Assembly (NCBI GenBank): GCA_963832875.1
Contig: CAWHWB010000014.1
Span: 87,983 to 151,982, forward strand
Source of the DNA: AP-15 sp963832875
Lineage (GTDB): Bacteria; Pseudomonadota; Alphaproteobacteria; ATCC43930; CGMCC-115725
Direction of reading: 5' to 3'
DNA length: 64,000 nucleotides
Under the pieces are notes generated by a model. The model made no database searches, was not told the DNA's origin, and saw only the letters and a list, made by a program, of their open reading frames with translations. Position numbers and translations under genes: made by a program. Position 1 is the first letter of the stretch. Each line of letters opens with the position of its first letter. Of this stretch, positions 60,636 to 64,000 are shown in pieces.

Positions 60636-61249
60636 GCGGTGGATGCAATTGAAAACAGCCGAACCCGCCCAGGCCCTGGCTCGGCATTCGTCAGGCGACA
60701 GCCCAAGGCTCGGGCGAGCAGGCCCGCGAAATAGGCGTTCACGGTACGCGAGGTGAGTTCCTCGACCGGCGCTTCGAGCCGCAGCGCCGCAGCTTGCTCC
60801 GAGGCGAATGAGATGGTTGCGCCCTCGATTTCGAGCTGCAGGCCGGTGCTCCTGACGCCCAGCGCGAGGCGGCCGCCGTGGGTCAGCGCGTCGGCTCCGA
60901 CCAGAATCAGGTTGCAGCCGAGTTTTTGCTGGTCGAGCGGCAGCGCACGCACCCGCTCGGTATAGTCGCAAGCGATCGGCATTCCGCCCAAGAACTTTGC
61001 GACGAGCTCGCAAGGAGCCGGTCCCGCGGCATCACCGCCGAAGCCGTAGGCGAAGCGGTAAAATTGCAGCCGGTTGGCAGCGCGCCGCGCGCTATTCGTG
61101 ATCAGCGCGAAAGCCTCGCCGGCAAAATCGGCGTCGTCCTCGGCGAGCAGCTCGACGCCGTTGCCCACCGCGGTAATCGGGCCGCTCAGCTCATGGCACA
61201 GACGCGCCGTCAGCAACTCCAGCACTCGCATGTTGAGCATCCCGCTCAT
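60632..61249 (-). CDS. chpT: Histidine phosphotransferase ChpT
   Basis: 205 residues. LLTARLCHELSGPITAVGNGVELLAED near 12-37 with phospho-His19, then FALITNSARRAANRLQFYRFAYG, is diagnostic of ChpT, which passes phosphate from CckA to CtrA and CpdR. The C-terminal half is a degenerate HATPase-like fold. The start is uncertain: ATG 61249 chosen, GTG 61264 possible, ATG 61240 also. The gene is convergent with ctrA, whose product it feeds. Confidence 0.9.
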   Translation of the reverse strand: MSGMLNMRVLELLTARLCHELSGPITAVGNGVELLAEDDADFAGEAFALITNSARRAANRLQFYRFAYGFGGDAAGPAPCELVAKFLGGMPIACDYTERVRALPLDQQKLGCNLILVGADALTHGGRLALGVRSTGLQLEIEGATISFASEQAAALRLEAPVEELTSRTVNAYFAGLLARALGCRLTNAEPGPGRVRLFSIASTA

Positions 61250-61373
61250 GGTTAATGCTGGCACGATGCCACCGTTGCTGCAAGCCCTCTGGCCGCGGCG
61301 CCGTCACGGTGCGCACCGAGTCGATGCGACAATTCGATCCGAGGACGCTTCCGCCGCTCTAAGGGGCGAATAG

Positions 61374-62475
61374 ATGCCGCCGGCGGCGTTATGCATCCAC
61401 TTGTGCATCGGACAGGTATATGCGTTCAGCGTGTTCAACCTGCCGATGACCAAACTGCTTGGCATCACCCGATCCGCGCCTGGCGATTGGAAGCTGGCCG
61501 AGCGCGGCTGGATCTTCAGTATCGGGATATTCGTCCTCGGTGCCTCGGCTGCTCTGCTCGGTCGCTGGGTCGAGGAAGGCGGCCCGCGCCAGGCGATGTT
61601 TACGGCGGCGCTGTGCTTTGGCGCCGGCTTCATCGTCCCGGCCGCCGGCGTCTAGACCCACAACTTCTGGATCGTTTATCTCGGCTATGGCGCGATCGGT
61701 GGTGTCGGGTTGGGACTGGGCTACTCTCGCCGGTTCGACCCTGATCAGTTGGTTTCCCGACCGTCCCGGCATGGCGACCGGGATGGCGATTATGGGCTTT
61801 GGCGGCGGCGCGTTCATCGTCTCGCCACTATCAGTCTGGCTGATGAAGACCTTCACCTGAACGTCACCGCCGGGATCGGCGCTCTCGGCCAGGCCTCGGC
61901 GATGAGCCAGGAAATGTTTCCCGGCCGCGTGACCCCCCTCGCCGCCGCGGGCTTCGTTGGGCTGATGAGTTTATTCAATATGGGCGGCCGTTTCTTCTGA
62001 GCCTCGATTTCCGATTACATCGGCCGCAAGAACACTTATTTCGTGTTCTTTGTGCTGGGGATCCTCCTGTACTCGTTCGTGCCGCATGCTGGGCGGATCG
62101 GTAGCGTGGCCCTGTTCGTGCTGTGCTTCTGCGTCATCATCAGCATGTATGGCGGTGGCTTCTCCACCGTGCCGGCATATTTGCGGGACATGTTCGGAAC
62201 GCGCGATGTCGGCGCCATTCACGGCACGCTGATCACCGCCTGGTCAATGGCCGGGATCTTTGGACTCGTGCTAGTCAACTATATCCGCGAGTACAACGTA
62301 ACCCACGGGGGTCGCCAAGGCGCAGGCCTACAACATCACCAGGTATGTCATGGCGCTGTTGTTGTTGGTCGGTCTGGTGTGCAACGGCTTGATCAAGGCG
62401 GTCAACACTCTGCACCACATGGGCGCCTGGGAACCGAATGTCGCGCTCGCCGGCGGCACCGGGAGCCTACGATGA
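61374..62475 (+). pseudogene. OFA-family (oxalate/formate antiporter-like) MFS transporter, broken
   Basis: Recognisable blocks: IGQVYAFSVFNLPMTKLLGI near the start, IVYLGYGAIGGVGLGLGY, WFPDRPGMATGMAIMGFGGG, QEMFPGRVTPLAAAGFVGLMS, ISDYIGRKNTYFVFFVLGIL and SMYGGGFSTVPAYLRDMFGT. Lesions: TAG at 61653-61655, a frameshift near 61725, loss of about 90 residues near 61858 with a stop, TGA (for an expected Trp) at 61998-62000, and a frameshift near 62315. The N-terminal helix is also short. Not functional. Confidence 0.9.
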
Positions 62476-62578
62476 CCGGCAACACGCTCAAGCTCGTTCT
62501 CGCCTGGGCTTTGTCGGCATTCCGCTGGTCTGGGGCGTCGTCGAGACCGCGATCCATGCGCTCAAGCTGTTCCACTGA
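62472..62578 (+). pseudogene. Small subunit of the OFA transporter, frameshifted
   Basis: A 35-residue-type single-helix protein: MTGNTLKLVLAWA then, after loss of one base, FVGIPLVWGVVETAIHALKLFH. It matches the short MFS small-subunit proteins that directly follow OFA transporters. Its ATG overlaps the stop of the transporter (ATGA). One missing base after GCCTGGGC breaks it. Confidence 0.7.
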
Positions 62579-62879
62579 CATGGTGCCGGAAAACCCGCTG
62601 TGTCTGCAGTCCGGCCGCACTTCGCCGGCTAAGCGAGGAGCCCGAGGGGTTGCGATGCTTTGCGAAGCGGCAAACAGCATGGGATCTTCAGCCTATCTGA
62701 GCCGCGAGGCAGGTTCCGGTTGATCGTCCGCTCCGGGCGCTCGTCGGCGAGGGCGGACGGGCTGCCGCCCCGTATCGCGGCATCAGGCTGCGTTAGGCCA
62801 TATGGAGATGGTCTCCTCATTCTCTACGGCGTCGCCGCAGCTCGGCGTTCGCATCAGCCGAGGGACAATGGGTAGCATC
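62579..62879. other. Intergenic region between the OFA relic and the aldolase gene
   Basis: 300 bases. No gene, repeat or hairpin was identified that I can support. Confidence 0.35.
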
Positions 62880-63776
62880 TCACGCTTTTACGGTAGACGC
62901 CCGGTATATTTCTTCGATGGATCGTGACAGCGTTTGCTTGAAAAAGTCATCACTCATCGAATGCCTGAGGTCCTCGACCAGCGCCCTCGAGAAGCTTGCG
63001 ATCATACCGTGATTGGCCGCGAGGCGATTGCAGGCGTCGGCCCGAGTGTAACCTCCGGAAAGCGCGACAACCCGCGTCACCCTCTCGTGGTTCACCAGCC
63101 CTAAGTATAAATCCGGAACATCCGGAATCGTCAGTTTGAGCATCACCTTGCGGCCGTTCGGCAGAGCGTCGAGCTTCCGGGTCAGTTCTGCAACGAGGAT
63201 GGCTTCCGCACCGGCCTTGTCCGGGCTTTTGATCGAGACTTCCGGTTCGATGATCGGCATCAGTCCGCGCTCGGCGATTTGAGCGGCTACTTCAAACTGC
63301 TGGGTCACTACCGCAGCGATCCCTGCTTTCGAGGGCAGGTTGATGACGGAGCGCATCTTGGTGCCGAAAACGCCGAGCTTGACCGCGCGGGCCAGCAGCC
63401 CGTCGAGTTCCGGCATCGGCCTCATCAGGTTGACCCCGTCCTTTTCGGCCTCGAGCCCCTTGTCGACCTTTACGAAGGGAATGACGCCACGCTGCTCCCA
63501 CAGGAAAGTCGGAACGGGCTTTCCCTCGGCCTCGGCATCCATCGTGCCTTCGAACAGGATGGTCGCGATCACCTTGGCACCGGTGAAAGCCGGTGCGGTC
63601 ATAATGCGCAGACGCATCTGGTGCATGAGCCTGAACATCTCAGCATCGCCGCTATAGGCGTTATCCGGAATGCCGTAAAGCCGCAGGGCGCCGGGCGTCG
63701 ATCCGCCGCTCTGGTCGAGCGCAGCAATGAACCCGGATTTCTGAGAGATTTGTGCCGTCATCTTGTCGTTGGTCAT
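62880..63776 (-). CDS. Fructose-bisphosphate aldolase, class I (prokaryotic type)
   Basis: 298 residues. SGFIAALDQSGGSTPGALRLYG near 15-36 (start of the barrel), LFEGTMDAEAEG, VPTFLWEQRGVIPFVKVDKGLE, FGTKMRSVINLPSKAG, MPIIEPEVSI with the Lys-preceding Glu, and KVMLKLTIPDVPDLY with the Schiff-base Lys candidate. This is the short class-I aldolase found in many bacteria. It could also serve sugars other than fructose-1,6-bisphosphate. The right 224 bases of the window upstream of it contain no other gene I can support. Confidence 0.93.
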   Translation of the reverse strand: MTNDKMTAQISQKSGFIAALDQSGGSTPGALRLYGIPDNAYSGDAEMFRLMHQMRLRIMTAPAFTGAKVIATILFEGTMDAEAEGKPVPTFLWEQRGVIPFVKVDKGLEAEKDGVNLMRPMPELDGLLARAVKLGVFGTKMRSVINLPSKAGIAAVVTQQFEVAAQIAERGLMPIIEPEVSIKSPDKAGAEAILVAELTRKLDALPNGRKVMLKLTIPDVPDLYLGLVNHERVTRVVALSGGYTRADACNRLAANHGMIASFSRALVEDLRHSMSDDFFKQTLSRSIEEIYRASTVKA

Positions 63777-64000
63777 GTCATGATCCTCATCAGAGGGGAG
63801 CGCACTCTACGCGGCGGAGCGACCAGCGTCGGCCGATTGCCCGTGATCCGATGAAACTATTGGCATGGCATTCCGGACGCAATCTCCGCATCGCTGCGCC
63901 ATTACCGGACCAACTAGCACCCCACGCATAACGGGTCTAGCGGCCATATGTCTAGCCATAAGGGATCGTAATACACGTTTCAGTGACCAGCCGCCAATGA
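63777..64000. other. Right end of the window
   Basis: Promoter side of the aldolase gene. Nothing else was recognised before the sequence ends. Confidence 0.3.

Noticed and set aside
61998..62000. In-frame TGA in the OFA transporter as a second selenocysteine codon
   Set aside because: The family has Trp here (TGG), the gene has several other lesions, and no SECIS-like hairpin was seen; it is a nonsense mutation.
1..64000. CRISPR array, rRNA or tRNA genes
   Set aside because: No regularly spaced repeats with unique spacers and no recognisable rRNA or tRNA sequence were seen on reading both strands; a dedicated scan was not possible.

Overview
The window is a GC-rich chromosomal segment of an alphaproteobacterium. 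The strongest taxonomic markers are an intact CtrA-type cell-cycle regulator (59877-60635) lying tail to tail with its phosphotransferase ChpT (60632-61249), and a complete mreB-mreC-mreD-mrdA-rodA cluster. General gene content (phosphoketolase, GMC oxidoreductase, CoxG-like protein, many solitary hydrolases) resembles Rhodospirillales/Acetobacteraceae-type genomes, but the sequence alone does not fix a genus. No rRNA, tRNA or CRISPR array was seen.

Layout. 1-12.5 kb: the 5' half of tgt, a MetX-like hydrolase, a secreted alpha/beta hydrolase, then a long minus-strand run (phosphoketolase, DUF3775, ChaB, MpaB-like oxygenase, a conserved partner protein and a UGSC-family protein whose key cysteine position is an in-frame TGA, so a probable selenoprotein). 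Acetate kinase is divergent from phosphoketolase, completing a phosphoketolase-acetate route. 12.5-20 kb: universal stress protein, an amber-interrupted small gene, a fumarase/adenylosuccinate-lyase-type enzyme, an LLM oxidoreductase, bfd-bfr iron storage, and an E1alpha-E1beta-E2 2-oxoacid dehydrogenase operon without E3. 20-31.6 kb: a very large dual-kinase hybrid sensor with its last receiver out of frame, GMC and ThDP enzymes, a CoxG-like protein, an NYN nuclease coupled to a family-5 uracil-DNA glycosylase, and a cupredoxin-FTR1-outer-membrane protein set that looks like iron uptake. 31.6-34.7 kb: a small decayed island with a serine recombinase, a dead IS5-family element carrying two 23-bp palindromic insertions, and a dead restriction-endonuclease-like gene. 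34.7-44.3 kb: the rod-shape/peptidoglycan elongation cluster followed by an unknown protein, a frameshifted ycjX and a DegP-type protease. 44.3-52 kb: mixed metabolic genes and an orphan Rieske subunit. 52-64 kb: housekeeping genes (aroQ-accB-accC-aat, ctrA, chpT, aldolase) interleaved with heavily decayed ones (nirA, a CoA-ester lyase, a CaiB/BaiF CoA-transferase, and both subunits of an OFA-type transporter).

Two themes stand out. First, the UGSC selenoprotein candidate has an in-frame UGA, a SECIS-like hairpin just downstream and an adjacent partner gene. Second, there are many broken genes, and short palindromic repeats have landed inside genes (CoxG-like, DUF2155, the dead transposase). 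The essential genes between them are intact, which argues for real decay more than poor sequence quality, although single-base frameshifts in ycjX and the sensor kinase could still be sequence errors.
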